From contig JAAUZK010000008.1 of NCBI GenBank assembly GCA_014804655.1, positions 1-41,172 of the forward strand: a stretch of 41,172 bases of DNA. Direction: 5' to 3'. Below are positions 33,934 through 41,172 of the stretch, in pieces (positions within the stretch are counted from its first letter, which is position 1; every line of letters starts with the position of its first letter). The stretch is from Lachnospiraceae bacterium (lineage in GTDB: Bacteria > Bacillota > Clostridia > Lachnospirales > Lachnospiraceae). The notes below the pieces were generated by a model. That model did not search any database. It was given only the letters and a program-made list of their open reading frames with translations, and was not told where the DNA came from. The translations under genes and the position numbers were made by a program.

Positions 33934-35001
33934 ATGGCAGTAAAAAGCTTAATTATTAATCCGGGTTCCACATCCACCAAGATCGGTGTGTTTGAGGATG
34001 AAACTCTACTCTTTGAGGAGACTTTAAGACACTCAACAGAAGAGATTGCACAGTATGCATCCATCGTGGATCAGAAGGATTTTCGTAAGGAAATTATTGT
34101 AAATCTTTTAAAGGAGAAAAATTTTGATATTAATTCCTTGAACATGGTCGTAGGACGCGGCGGTATGTTGAAACCTATTCCGGGCGGCACATACGCAGTC
34201 AGCGATGATCTGTTGGAGGATCTGAAAATCGGTAAGCAGGGACAGCACGCTTCCAATTTAGGAGGTATTCTGGCAAAAGAGATCGGTGATTCGATCGGCG
34301 TGCCTTCTTATATTGTAGACCCTGTCGTAGTGGACGAGTTAGAGGCGATTTCCCGCTATTCAGGCGTGCCGGAGCTTCCGAGGACTAGCGTGTTCCATGC
34401 GCTGAACCAGAAAGCGGTAGCGAAGCGTTATGCAAAGGAGCAGGGTAAGGATTATGCTTCTTTGAATCTGGTGGTAGTGCATATGGGCGGCGGTGTATCT
34501 GTAGGCGCACACAAACAGGGTAAGGTAGTGGATGTATTCAATGCTCTGGACGGCGACGGCGCATTTTCTCCTGAGAGAGCAGGCGCGGTACCCAGCGGTG
34601 CACTCATTAAGATGTGCTTCTCCGGACAGTACACAGAGAAAGAAGTATATAAGAAGATCTGCGGTAACGGCGGATTCAATGCTTACTGCAACACCAATGA
34701 TATGCGCGATGTAGATAAGATGGTCGAGGCGGGTGACGCCAAGGCGAAAGAAGTACGCGATGCTTTCATCAGACAGGTGGCTAAGGACATCGGTTCCATG
34801 GCATGTGTGCTTGAGGGTAAAGTAGATCAGATCGTCGTGACCGGTGGTATCGCTTATGATAAGGCTGTCGTAGAGGGCCTTAAGGCACAGGCAGGCTGGA
34901 TCGCACCGATGACGATCTATCCGGGTGAGGACGAACTGCTTGCACTTGTACAGGGTGGTCTGCGTGTATTAAACGGCGAAGAGCAGGCTATGGTATATTG
35001 A
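33934..35001 (+). CDS. buk: Butyrate kinase
   Basis: Transfers phosphate from butyryl-phosphate to ADP, giving butyrate and ATP. The 355-residue protein is an ASKHA-fold acetate-kinase-family member of Buk length: [17 protein letters not shown] at the start, [40 protein letters not shown] and [11 protein letters not shown]. Start: TAGGAGG about 9 bases before ATG 33934. It follows ptb and ends at a strong terminator, so the pair forms the terminal butyrate operon. Confidence 0.96.
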   Translation: MAVKSLIINPGSTSTKIGVFEDETLLFEETLRHSTEEIAQYASIVDQKDFRKEIIVNLLKEKNFDINSLNMVVGRGGMLKPIPGGTYAVSDDLLEDLKIGKQGQHASNLGGILAKEIGDSIGVPSYIVDPVVVDELEAISRYSGVPELPRTSVFHALNQKAVAKRYAKEQGKDYASLNLVVVHMGGGVSVGAHKQGKVVDVFNALDGDGAFSPERAGAVPSGALIKMCFSGQYTEKEVYKKICGNGGFNAYCNTNDMRDVDKMVEAGDAKAKEVRDAFIRQVAKDIGSMACVLEGKVDQIVVTGGIAYDKAVVEGLKAQAGWIAPMTIYPGEDELLALVQGGLRVLNGEEQAMVY

Positions 35002-35050
35002 TCCTGCGGGATAATAGCTTGAATGTAAGAGAATGATATAATATACGAAA

Positions 35051-35088
35051 TGTCCGGCAGAGGGTTGTACCTTGCCGGACGTTTTTTT
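35051..35088 (+). terminator. Terminator after buk
   Basis: 9-bp stem TGTCCGGCA/TGCCGGACG (one G-T pair) with a 13-base loop, followed by seven T. Confidence 0.9.
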
Positions 35089-35106
35089 GTGTAGACCATT
35101 CGTATA

Positions 35107-35370
35107 CTACTTTTTCTGATAAATAATTTTTTTAATTGTACTGCCGGATAATCCGAAGTTTTTAGCCAGTTCTTCAATCGGCACACCATCATAAAATAAT
35201 CCTCTGATCCGGCTGTTTCTTTCCGAATAGAACTTTTTTGATCCACTAACCGCACCCCACTCCAGCTTTGATTCGGACTTGGGAATATATAAAAGCTCTC
35301 CTTCGATATAATATTGAATTTCCCGTAATAATACAGGAGGTAAAATATCTGCTGCATTCTTGTATTTCAT
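35107..35370 (-). CDS. CD3324-family helix-turn-helix protein
   Basis: An 87-residue protein of the CD3324 type, small regulators with similarity to Mor-type phage activators. Visible: NAADILPPVLLREIQYYIEG then ELLYIPK (1-30), WGAVSGSKKFYSERN (38-52), and an HTH at IEELAKNFGLSGSTIKKIIY (66-85). Start: AAGGAGCGG 7 bases upstream of the ATG at 35370. A 19-codon peptide gene lies 90 bases upstream in the same direction, with a long hairpin between. Target unknown. Confidence 0.8.
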   Translation of the reverse strand: MKYKNAADILPPVLLREIQYYIEGELLYIPKSESKLEWGAVSGSKKFYSERNSRIRGLFYDGVPIEELAKNFGLSGSTIKKIIYQKK

Positions 35371-35405
35371 CTTTCCGCTCCTTATCCATTCTATAATAAA
35401 TAAGT

Positions 35406-35468
35406 GCAGAACAGCAGATTATATAGCTTTAGTAGCCCATACAGATAACTATATAACTGCTATTCTGC
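35406..35468 (-). other. Long hairpin between small peptide gene and HTH gene
   Basis: A 20-bp stem with one wobble and one bulge: GCAGAACAGCAGATTATATAG-like arm (35406-35426) against 35449-35468, with a 22-base loop. The arm read first on the minus strand begins in the last codons of the 19-codon peptide gene, so a ribosome at its stop would melt it. There is no T run after it on either strand, so it is not a standard terminator. Confidence 0.6.
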
Positions 35469-35519
35469 ATGGGCATAAGGTTCTACTTTGTGGCTAAATC
35501 CGCATAGTTTTTTCATCAT
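35460..35519 (-). CDS. Candidate 19-residue peptide gene
   Basis: The minus strand carries an ideal AAAGGAG ribosome site 8 bases before ATGATG at 35519, encoding MMKKLCGFSHKVEPYAHAE and a TAG. The basic start, single Cys and the VEPYA turn recall the leader part of some small clostridial peptide precursors, but no cysteine-rich core follows and the class is not recognised. It could equally be a regulatory leader peptide, since its stop lies in the 5' arm of a 20-bp hairpin upstream of the CD3324-like gene. The strong ribosome site is the main evidence. Confidence 0.4.
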   Translation of the reverse strand: MMKKLCGFSHKVEPYAHAE

Positions 35520-35607
35520 ATGTATCACTCCTTTCTATATATCGTTTACTGTAGAAATAACTTAAAACCAGGTCTGCGCACTTGCTGCGCTGACCGTTAA
35601 CTGTACA

Positions 35608-35674
35608 TATAAACTAAACACCAGCTTCTGTTTATGGTGTTGTCAAAGAATGTAATATGTGTGTTTAGTTTATA
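35608..35674. repeat. 14-bp perfect inverted repeat upstream of the peptide gene
   Basis: TATAAACTAAACAC (35608-35621) and its exact complement (35661-35674) flank 39 bases, which contain a minus-strand TTGACA. The spacing suits a two-site operator around a promoter for the minus-strand peptide/HTH unit; no good -10 was found. The rest of the 374-base gap between the HTH and SpoU genes holds the peptide gene and hairpin listed separately. Confidence 0.55.
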
Positions 35675-35744
35675 CTATAAATAACCGGTACGCCAGTGGA
35701 AAAAATAACTATAACTATATTGGATATCATTGAAGCTTTTTTTT

Positions 35745-36473
35745 TCAGGACTTACCAAACTCATAAATGCCTATTCCGACTGCCATTGACAGATTCAACG
35801 AATCAATAGAATGTGCATGTGAAATCACCACACTTTTTCCTACCTTCAAATAACTATCATCTAACCCGCTTGCTTCGTTTCCGAAAATCAATGAATATGA
35901 TTTATTCCCCGGATGTTCAAATGTTCCCAGGCGATACATTCCGTTTAGCATAAAGGGATAATACTCTCTATCATTTCCATATTCCTGATCATACCGGCTA
36001 AAACACGAAAAATATTCAAATTTCATTTTGAATACCGCTCCCATTGCTGCTCTTATTACCTTAGGATGAAAAATATCAACCGCCGGTTCAATAATCGCTA
36101 AATTAGTGATACCAAATCCCACACAACTTCTGATAATCGTACCCAGATTACCTGTATCACTTGGATTTACCAATACTACGTGGTTGTCATTATGGTTTAA
36201 TTTACAATGATATTTTTTAAAGACACCGATCATAAAACAGTTATCTTTATCGCGTATTTTTTCGATATGTCTGTCGCTTTGTATTATTTTTACACTCGCC
36301 ATTTTGCATTCCGAATCTAATTTATTTTGAATCTCTGTATTTATATCCGAATGCACCAGAATCATTTCTAATAATTCCGGCTTAGTTTGCAACAATTCAA
36401 ATGTCGGAAAGGAACCGAAACTATATGAATATGCGTCCTTTTTTCTATACTTTTTTATTTCGTTTACTGTCAC
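35745..36473 (-). CDS. SpoU/TrmH-family RNA 2'-O-methyltransferase
   Basis: A 242-residue SPOUT-class enzyme that would methylate a ribose in rRNA or tRNA using S-adenosylmethionine. The three SpoU motifs are visible in the C-terminal half: NPSDTGNLGTIIRSCVGFG, SLIFGNEASGL and SIDSLNLSMAVGIGIYEFG, which form the knotted cofactor site. The N-terminal 100 residues are a substrate-binding-like region without clear similarity. Start: GTG at 36473 has GGAG 7 bases upstream; a TTG at 36494 is possible but has a poor site. AT-rich and on the minus strand between butyrate and secA genes. Confidence 0.85.
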   Translation of the reverse strand: MTVNEIKKYRKKDAYSYSFGSFPTFELLQTKPELLEMILVHSDINTEIQNKLDSECKMASVKIIQSDRHIEKIRDKDNCFMIGVFKKYHCKLNHNDNHVVLVNPSDTGNLGTIIRSCVGFGITNLAIIEPAVDIFHPKVIRAAMGAVFKMKFEYFSCFSRYDQEYGNDREYYPFMLNGMYRLGTFEHPGNKSYSLIFGNEASGLDDSYLKVGKSVVISHAHSIDSLNLSMAVGIGIYEFGKS

Positions 36474-36698
36474 TTGCCTGCTCCATATCAACAATCACCA
36501 ATATACTGCCAAGTAAACTATATAATATAAAACTGAGCATTTCGAGTCCGCAAAATAAATATAGTCATTTTAGATAATATCAATTATATCCCAAATAATA
36601 ATAAATGCGCGCAGGGATATCATTTAGATATTTCTTTGTTTAGAAGAATTATTCTATTATTTCAACGGGGATTAAAAATGTCATACATGCTTTTACAG

Positions 36699-36727
36699 TT
36701 GAATTTACCCCCTGAATCTGTTAGAAT
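36699..36727 (+). promoter_or_regulatory. Candidate sigma-A promoter for secA-prfB
   Basis: TTGAAT and TAGAAT with a 17-base spacer, 116 bases before secA. The rest of the 369-base gap (36474-36842) is AT-rich, and I see no other gene or clear structure in it. Confidence 0.6.
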
Positions 36728-36842
36728 ATACGTTGGTGTTTTATAATGCACAGCATGGGATATACAACAGGGGTGTTTCATTAGGAAAAGCAAGTTGCGT
36801 ATCTGATACGATATGTATTCGGTACACGGAAATGAGGAAATC

Positions 36843-39407
36843 ATGGGCGTAGTTCAGAAAGTGTTTGGAACACACAGCGAAAGGGAGATTAAACGTATTG
36901 AAGGTCTGGTAAAGAAGATTGAAGACCTTCGTCCGACGATGATGGAAATGTCGGACGAGCAGCTGCGTGATAAAACGAAGGAATATAAGAAGAGGCGGGA
37001 AGAAGGAGAGACGCTTGACGATCTCCTGCCGGAAGCATATGCCACTGTGAGAGAGGCGGCGAGACGTGTTCTCAATACGGAGCACTATAGGGTTCAGTTG
37101 ATCGGTGGTATTATTCTGCATCAGGGACGTATTGCCGAGATGAAGACCGGTGAAGGTAAGACCCAGACCTGTCTTCTGCCTGCATATCTGAATGCATTAG
37201 AGGGTAAGGGCGTGCATGTTGTTACCGTCAACGATTATCTGGCGAAGCGTGACGCGGAGTGGATGGGACAGGTGCATGAGTTTCTGGGATTAAAAGTCGG
37301 TGTTGTCTTAAATGAAATGAAGTCCGAGGAGCGTAGGGAAGCATATAATTGTGATATCACATATGTGACCAACAATGAGCTCGGTTTTGATTATCTGCGT
37401 GATAATATGGTCATCTATAAAGAGCAGCTGGTACTCAGGGATCTGCATTATGCCATCATTGACGAGGTGGACTCCGTGCTCATTGATGAGGCGCGTACGC
37501 CGCTTATTATTTCCGGTCAGAGCGGTAAATCCACGAAATTATATGAGGCATGTGATATTCTGGCGAAACAGTTGACCCGCGGTGAGGACATGGAAGAACT
37601 GTCCAAGATAGATGCCATCATGGGTGTGGAGCGTGAGGAGACGGGAGACTTTATCGTCAACGAGAAGGATAAGGTGGTGAATCTGACAGCGCAGGGCGTT
37701 GCCAAAGTGGAGCGTTTCTTCCAGATCGAGAACCTTGCCGATCCGGAGAATCTGGAGATTCAGCATAATATTATACTGGCGCTGCGGGCACACAATCTGA
37801 TGTTTCGCGATCAGGATTATGTGGTAAAGGACGATCAGGTGCTGATTGTCGATGAGTTTACCGGTCGTATCATGCCGGGGCGTCGTTATTCCGACGGTCT
37901 GCATCAGGCGATCGAGGCGAAAGAGCATGTGAAGGTAAAGCGTGAGAGTAAGACTCTTGCCACCATCACATTCCAGAACTTCTTTAATAAATTTGAGAAA
38001 AAGGCAGGTATGACCGGTACGGCGCTGACGGAGGAAAAGGAATTCCGCGACATCTACGGCATGGATGTGGTGGAGATTCCGACCAACAGACCGATCGCCC
38101 GTGTCGATCATCAGGACAGTGTCTATAAGACTAGAAAAGAGAAACTGCGCGCGATCGTAGGAGCGGTGAAGGAGGCTCACGACAAGGGACAGCCGGTTCT
38201 GGTGGGTACGATCAATATCGATGCTTCCGAAGAGTTAAGCGCCCTGCTTAAGAAGAACGGTATCGAGCATAAAGTTTTGAATGCGAAATTCCATGAGATG
38301 GAGGCGGAGATTGTAGCGGACGCCGGTATTCATGGAGCAGTGACCATCGCTACTAACATGGCCGGACGTGGTACGGATATCAAGCTGGATGAGGAATCAA
38401 GAGCCGCAGGCGGGTTGATGATCATTGGTACGGAACGGCATGAATCCAGACGTATTGACAATCAGCTGCGTGGACGTTCCGGTCGTCAGGGAGATCCGGG
38501 CGAATCCAGATTCTATATTTCACTGGAAGACGATCTGATGAGATTATTCGGTTCTGACAGAATGATCGCGATGTTCAACGCACTGGGCATTCCGGAAGGA
38601 CAGGAGATCGAGCACAAGGCTTTGACGAAGGCGATCGAATCTGCACAGAAGAAGATAGAGAACAATAACTTCGGCATCAGAAAGAGCCTGCTTGAATACG
38701 ATCAGGTCATGAATGAGCAGAGAGAGATCATCTACGAAGAGAGAAGGCGCGTCTTAAACGGCGAGAGCATGCGGGATGCGATATACAAGATGATTACCGA
38801 CATCACGGAGAACTGTGTGGATATCTGCATCGGTGACGATACCGATTTTGATGAATGGAATTTCAATGAGTTAAATACGCTGCTGCTTCCAACAGTACCG
38901 TTAAAACCGCTTAGTCCGAACCGCGTACTGAAGCCGAAGAAAAACAGCTTAAAGCAGCAGTTGAAAGAGGAAGCTGTCAAGCTTTATGAAAATAAGGAAG
39001 CAGAATTCCCCGAACCGGAGGCAATCCGGGAGATTGAGCGCGTGATCCTGCTTAAGGTGATTGACAGAAAGTGGATGGATCACATCGATGACATGGAGCA
39101 GCTTCGTCAGGGCGCAGGCTTACAGGCCTACGGTCAGAAGGATCCGCTGGTGGAATATAAACTAAGCGGTTACGAGATGTTTGATGAGATGACGCAGAAT
39201 ATTAAAGAAGAAACCGTGCGTCTGCTCTTTAACGTCCGCATTGAGCAGAAAGTAGAGAGGGAGCAGGTAGCCAAAGTAACCGGCACCAACAAAGACGATA
39301 CCATCCAGAAGGGACCCGTAAAGCGTATGGAAGCCAAGGTTTACCCCAACGATCCCTGTCCCTGCGGTTCCGGCAAGAAGTACAAGCAGTGTTGTGGACG
39401 GAAGTAA
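36843..39407 (+). CDS. secA: Protein translocase ATPase SecA
   Basis: Drives secretory proteins through SecYEG with ATP. The 854-residue protein is full length: Walker A GEGKTQT (about 100), [16 protein letters not shown], the [19 protein letters not shown] box, [30 protein letters not shown], and the C-terminal zinc tail [16 protein letters not shown] that binds SecB or ribosomes in other bacteria. Start: ATG 36843 has GAGG 5-6 bases upstream; the in-frame ATG at 36813 lacks a site. It is followed 45 bases later by prfB, the classic secA-prfB pair. Confidence 0.97.
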   Translation: MGVVQKVFGTHSEREIKRIEGLVKKIEDLRPTMMEMSDEQLRDKTKEYKKRREEGETLDDLLPEAYATVREAARRVLNTEHYRVQLIGGIILHQGRIAEMKTGEGKTQTCLLPAYLNALEGKGVHVVTVNDYLAKRDAEWMGQVHEFLGLKVGVVLNEMKSEERREAYNCDITYVTNNELGFDYLRDNMVIYKEQLVLRDLHYAIIDEVDSVLIDEARTPLIISGQSGKSTKLYEACDILAKQLTRGEDMEELSKIDAIMGVEREETGDFIVNEKDKVVNLTAQGVAKVERFFQIENLADPENLEIQHNIILALRAHNLMFRDQDYVVKDDQVLIVDEFTGRIMPGRRYSDGLHQAIEAKEHVKVKRESKTLATITFQNFFNKFEKKAGMTGTALTEEKEFRDIYGMDVVEIPTNRPIARVDHQDSVYKTRKEKLRAIVGAVKEAHDKGQPVLVGTINIDASEELSALLKKNGIEHKVLNAKFHEMEAEIVADAGIHGAVTIATNMAGRGTDIKLDEESRAAGGLMIIGTERHESRRIDNQLRGRSGRQGDPGESRFYISLEDDLMRLFGSDRMIAMFNALGIPEGQEIEHKALTKAIESAQKKIENNNFGIRKSLLEYDQVMNEQREIIYEERRRVLNGESMRDAIYKMITDITENCVDICIGDDTDFDEWNFNELNTLLLPTVPLKPLSPNRVLKPKKNSLKQQLKEEAVKLYENKEAEFPEPEAIREIERVILLKVIDRKWMDHIDDMEQLRQGAGLQAYGQKDPLVEYKLSGYEMFDEMTQNIKEETVRLLFNVRIEQKVEREQVAKVTGTNKDDTIQKGPVKRMEAKVYPNDPCPCGSGKKYKQCCGRK

Positions 39408-39452
39408 AACATTCCGATAAATTATTTTATAAAGAAAAGGTGGTGACGTTAA

Positions 39453-40560
39453 GTGGTAGAATTGGATAACATGAAATCCGAACTTCTTAGTTACGAAAGT
39501 CCCTTAGCGGAAGTGAGGGATTCACTTTGACTTAGATAACAAGTCGAAGCGGATTGAAGAATTAGAGATGGAAATGCAGGCACCGGACTTCTGGAATGAT
39601 CCGGAGAAATCCAACCAGAAGATGCGGGAGTCCAAGGGCCTGAAAGATATCGTGGATACGATGAACTCGCTGAGCAGTCAGTATGACGATATTCTGACAC
39701 TCATTGAGATGGGGTATGAGGACAACGACCCTGCGATCATACCGGATATAGAGGCGGAGCTTAAGGAATTCAAGGAGACCTTTGAGAATATCCGTATCAG
39801 CACATTATTATCCGGCGAGTATGACCGAAATAATGCGATATTAAAGCTGAACGCGGGAGCGGGCGGTACGGAGAGCTGCGACTGGTGCAGTATGCTTTAC
39901 CGCATGTATACGAGATGGGCAGAGCGTAAAGGCTTTGCGCTGGAGGTGTTAGACTATCTCGACGGCGATGAGGCCGGAATCAAGTCGGTGACTTTCCAGA
40001 TCAACGGTGAGAATGCCTATGGCTATCTGAAATCGGAGAAAGGTGTCCACAGACTGGTGCGTATTTCACCGTTTAATGCACAGGGTAAGCGCCAGACATC
40101 TTTCGTATCACTGGACGTTATGCCGGATATTGATGAAGATGTGGATGTGGAAATTAAAGACGAGGATATCCGTATCGACACCTACAGGAGCAGCGGCGCC
40201 GGAGGTCAGCATATTAACAAGACGTCTTCGGCGATCAGAATTACCCATTTTCCTACAGGAATCGTGGTGACCTGCCAGAACGAGCGTTCCCAGTTCCAGA
40301 ATAAAGATAAGGCGATGCAGATGTTGAAGGCGAAGCTGTATATGCTCAGACAGGAGGAAAATGCGGAGAAGCTGTCCGATATCCGGGGAGATGTGAAAGA
40401 GATCGGATGGGGCAATCAGATCCGCTCCTATGTCATGCAGCCATATACCATGGTGAAGGATCACAGGACGGAGGAGGAATCCGGCAATGTGAATGCCGTG
40501 ATGGACGGCGCCATTGATCCTTTTATTAATGCGTATCTGCGCTGGATCAATGCAGTATAA
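39453..40560 (+). CDS. prfB: Peptide chain release factor 2, with programmed +1 frameshift
   Basis: Releases proteins at UGA and UAA. Translation starts at GTG 39453 (AAAGGTGG site) with VELDNMKSELLSYES and meets TGA at 39528-39530 after 25 codons. The slip site CTTTGAC (39525-39531) shifts to +1, continuing DLDNKSKRIEELEMEMQAPD, the normal family N-terminus. Joined length is about 368 residues. The anticodon-mimic motif SPF (in VRISPFNAQGKR) and peptidyl-hydrolysis GGQ (in SSGAGGQHINKTSSA) are present. The in-frame UGA makes synthesis autoregulated by RF2 level. A gene caller taking only the second frame would wrongly start at 39568. Confidence 0.95.
39510..39531 (+). promoter_or_regulatory. 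prfB programmed frameshift site
   Basis: CTT TGA C at 39525-39531 with an internal Shine-Dalgarno-like AGGGA starting 9 bases before CTT. The AGG sits at the same codon position as in the well-known E. coli site (AGG GGG TAT CTT TGA C), though the purine run is shorter. Confidence 0.9.
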
Positions 40561-40605
40561 GAAAGTTTCCACCGGTAAAATATGCGGCAGAACTTGGACA
40601 AGACG

Positions 40606-40655
40606 AACCCCTGAGTGAGAATTGAAAGATTCCGCTCAGGGGTATATATTTATTA
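40606..40655 (+). terminator. Terminator after prfB
   Basis: 9-bp outer stem ACCCCTGAG/CTCAGGGGT and an inner GAAT/ATTC extension, followed by an AT-rich tail. It may also serve the convergent minus-strand GNAT gene. Confidence 0.8.
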
Positions 40656-40680
40656 GGTTTCACAGTAACAATATTTAATT

Positions 40681-41094
40681 TTACTTACGAATAACTTTCC
40701 GCATACCTGAACCACAAAAATCGTGAGGGAGTATTTTAAATCCTCTTTTTTCATAAAATGTTTCTTTTCCTTTTTCTGCAAGCAATTGTATACTGGAACG
40801 CCCTCCGCTTGGTGTTTCCCTATCGACATATTCAATCATCATATCAACTATTTTACTGCCGATTCCCATTTTTTGACAGGCAGGATGTACCACAACATCA
40901 ACGATTACGTAATACAGCCCGTCACCAATCAATCTTCCCATTCCAACAGTTTGATTATCTTTCACTGCAACCACTGTATATAAACTATTATTGAGTGATT
41001 TCTCTGTCTGTTCTTTTGAAAAATTTAACCACTCAACGCTTTCTCTAAGCCTGCAATAATCTTCGTAACATAAAATATTTTCTTTATAGTCCAT
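40681..41094 (-). CDS. GNAT-family N-acetyltransferase
   Basis: A 137-residue GNAT protein. The acetyl-CoA-binding region is VDVVVHPACQKMGIGSKIVD (about 67-86), with the family C-terminal ETFYEKRGFKILPHDF. It begins MDYKENILCYEDYCRLRESV and is similar in form to small acetyltransferases that act on unknown amines. Start: ATG at 41094, with GGAGG 12 bases upstream; a TTG at 41121 would put that site inside the gene. The 78 bases beyond 41094 to the window end show nothing recognisable. Confidence 0.82.
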   Translation of the reverse strand: MDYKENILCYEDYCRLRESVEWLNFSKEQTEKSLNNSLYTVVAVKDNQTVGMGRLIGDGLYYVIVDVVVHPACQKMGIGSKIVDMMIEYVDRETPSGGRSSIQLLAEKGKETFYEKRGFKILPHDFCGSGMRKVIRK

Positions 41095-41172
41095 ATAAAA
41101 AAGCGTCCTCCAAATCTTCAAATTATTCAGATAAGCTCTACTATGATCATATTTCTTTACTATTGCTTTTCC

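Overview
The window looks like chromosome of a butyrate-forming anaerobe of the Clostridia, most likely a Lachnospiraceae member. This is inferred from gene content, not from a marker: a phosphotransbutyrylase/butyrate kinase pair, LL-diaminopimelate aminotransferase (DapL), a class I glutamine synthetase followed by an ANTAR regulator, a T-box-controlled aspS-gatCAB operon beside a second aspS, and a prfB with a programmed frameshift. Most genes are on the + strand with strong AGGAGG-type ribosome sites. No rRNA, tRNA, CRISPR array or complete transposon was seen.

Layout. 1-900: N-terminally broken Rpn-type nuclease gene with a 42-bp repeat tail. 1-5.6 kb: glnA, ANTAR regulator, dapF, dapL. 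5.6-10.2 kb: accessory stretch, AT-rich after 7.4 kb: nucleoside phosphorylase, ANT(6)-like aminoglycoside adenylyltransferase, a protein joining an IS30 transposase DNA-binding region to an AbrB-like domain, a flavoprotein, an AAA/DUF4143 ATPase and a gene remnant. 10.3-12.9 kb: self-regulated TetR plus ABC transporter. 12.9-14 kb: AzlCD exporter. 14.0-14.8 kb: a GNAT acetyltransferase behind what reads as a full transcription attenuator with its own 18-codon Tyr/Met-rich leader peptide. 14.9-16.8 kb: S41 peptidase and small membrane protein. 16.9-22.7 kb: T-box, aspS2, gatC, gatA, gatB. 22.7-26.4 kb: membrane-anchored unknown on the minus strand, second aspS, small membrane protein. 26.5-32.7 kb: purine genes guaB, IMP cyclohydrolase and AICAR formyltransferase, with a GGDEF-EAL protein inside the cluster. 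32.8-35.0 kb: ptb-buk. 35.1-36.5 kb (minus strand, AT-rich): 19-codon peptide gene, CD3324-like HTH protein, SpoU methyltransferase. 36.7-40.6 kb: secA-prfB. 40.7-41.1 kb: minus-strand GNAT.

How parts work together. AspRS2 with GatCAB fits the indirect route to Asn-tRNA(Asn) and Gln-tRNA(Gln), and the T-box carries overlapping GAA/AAC codons at the specifier position. guaB, the cyclohydrolase and the formyltransferase act around IMP and GMP. DapL and DapF feed meso-diaminopimelate to lysine and cell wall synthesis.

The most notable signals are the attenuator at 14055-14327 with mutually exclusive hairpins, a 228-bp palindromic element between gatC and gatA that has a shortened relative after glnA, the IS30-HTH/AbrB fusion, and the small peptide gene with a 20-bp hairpin at 35.4-35.5 kb.
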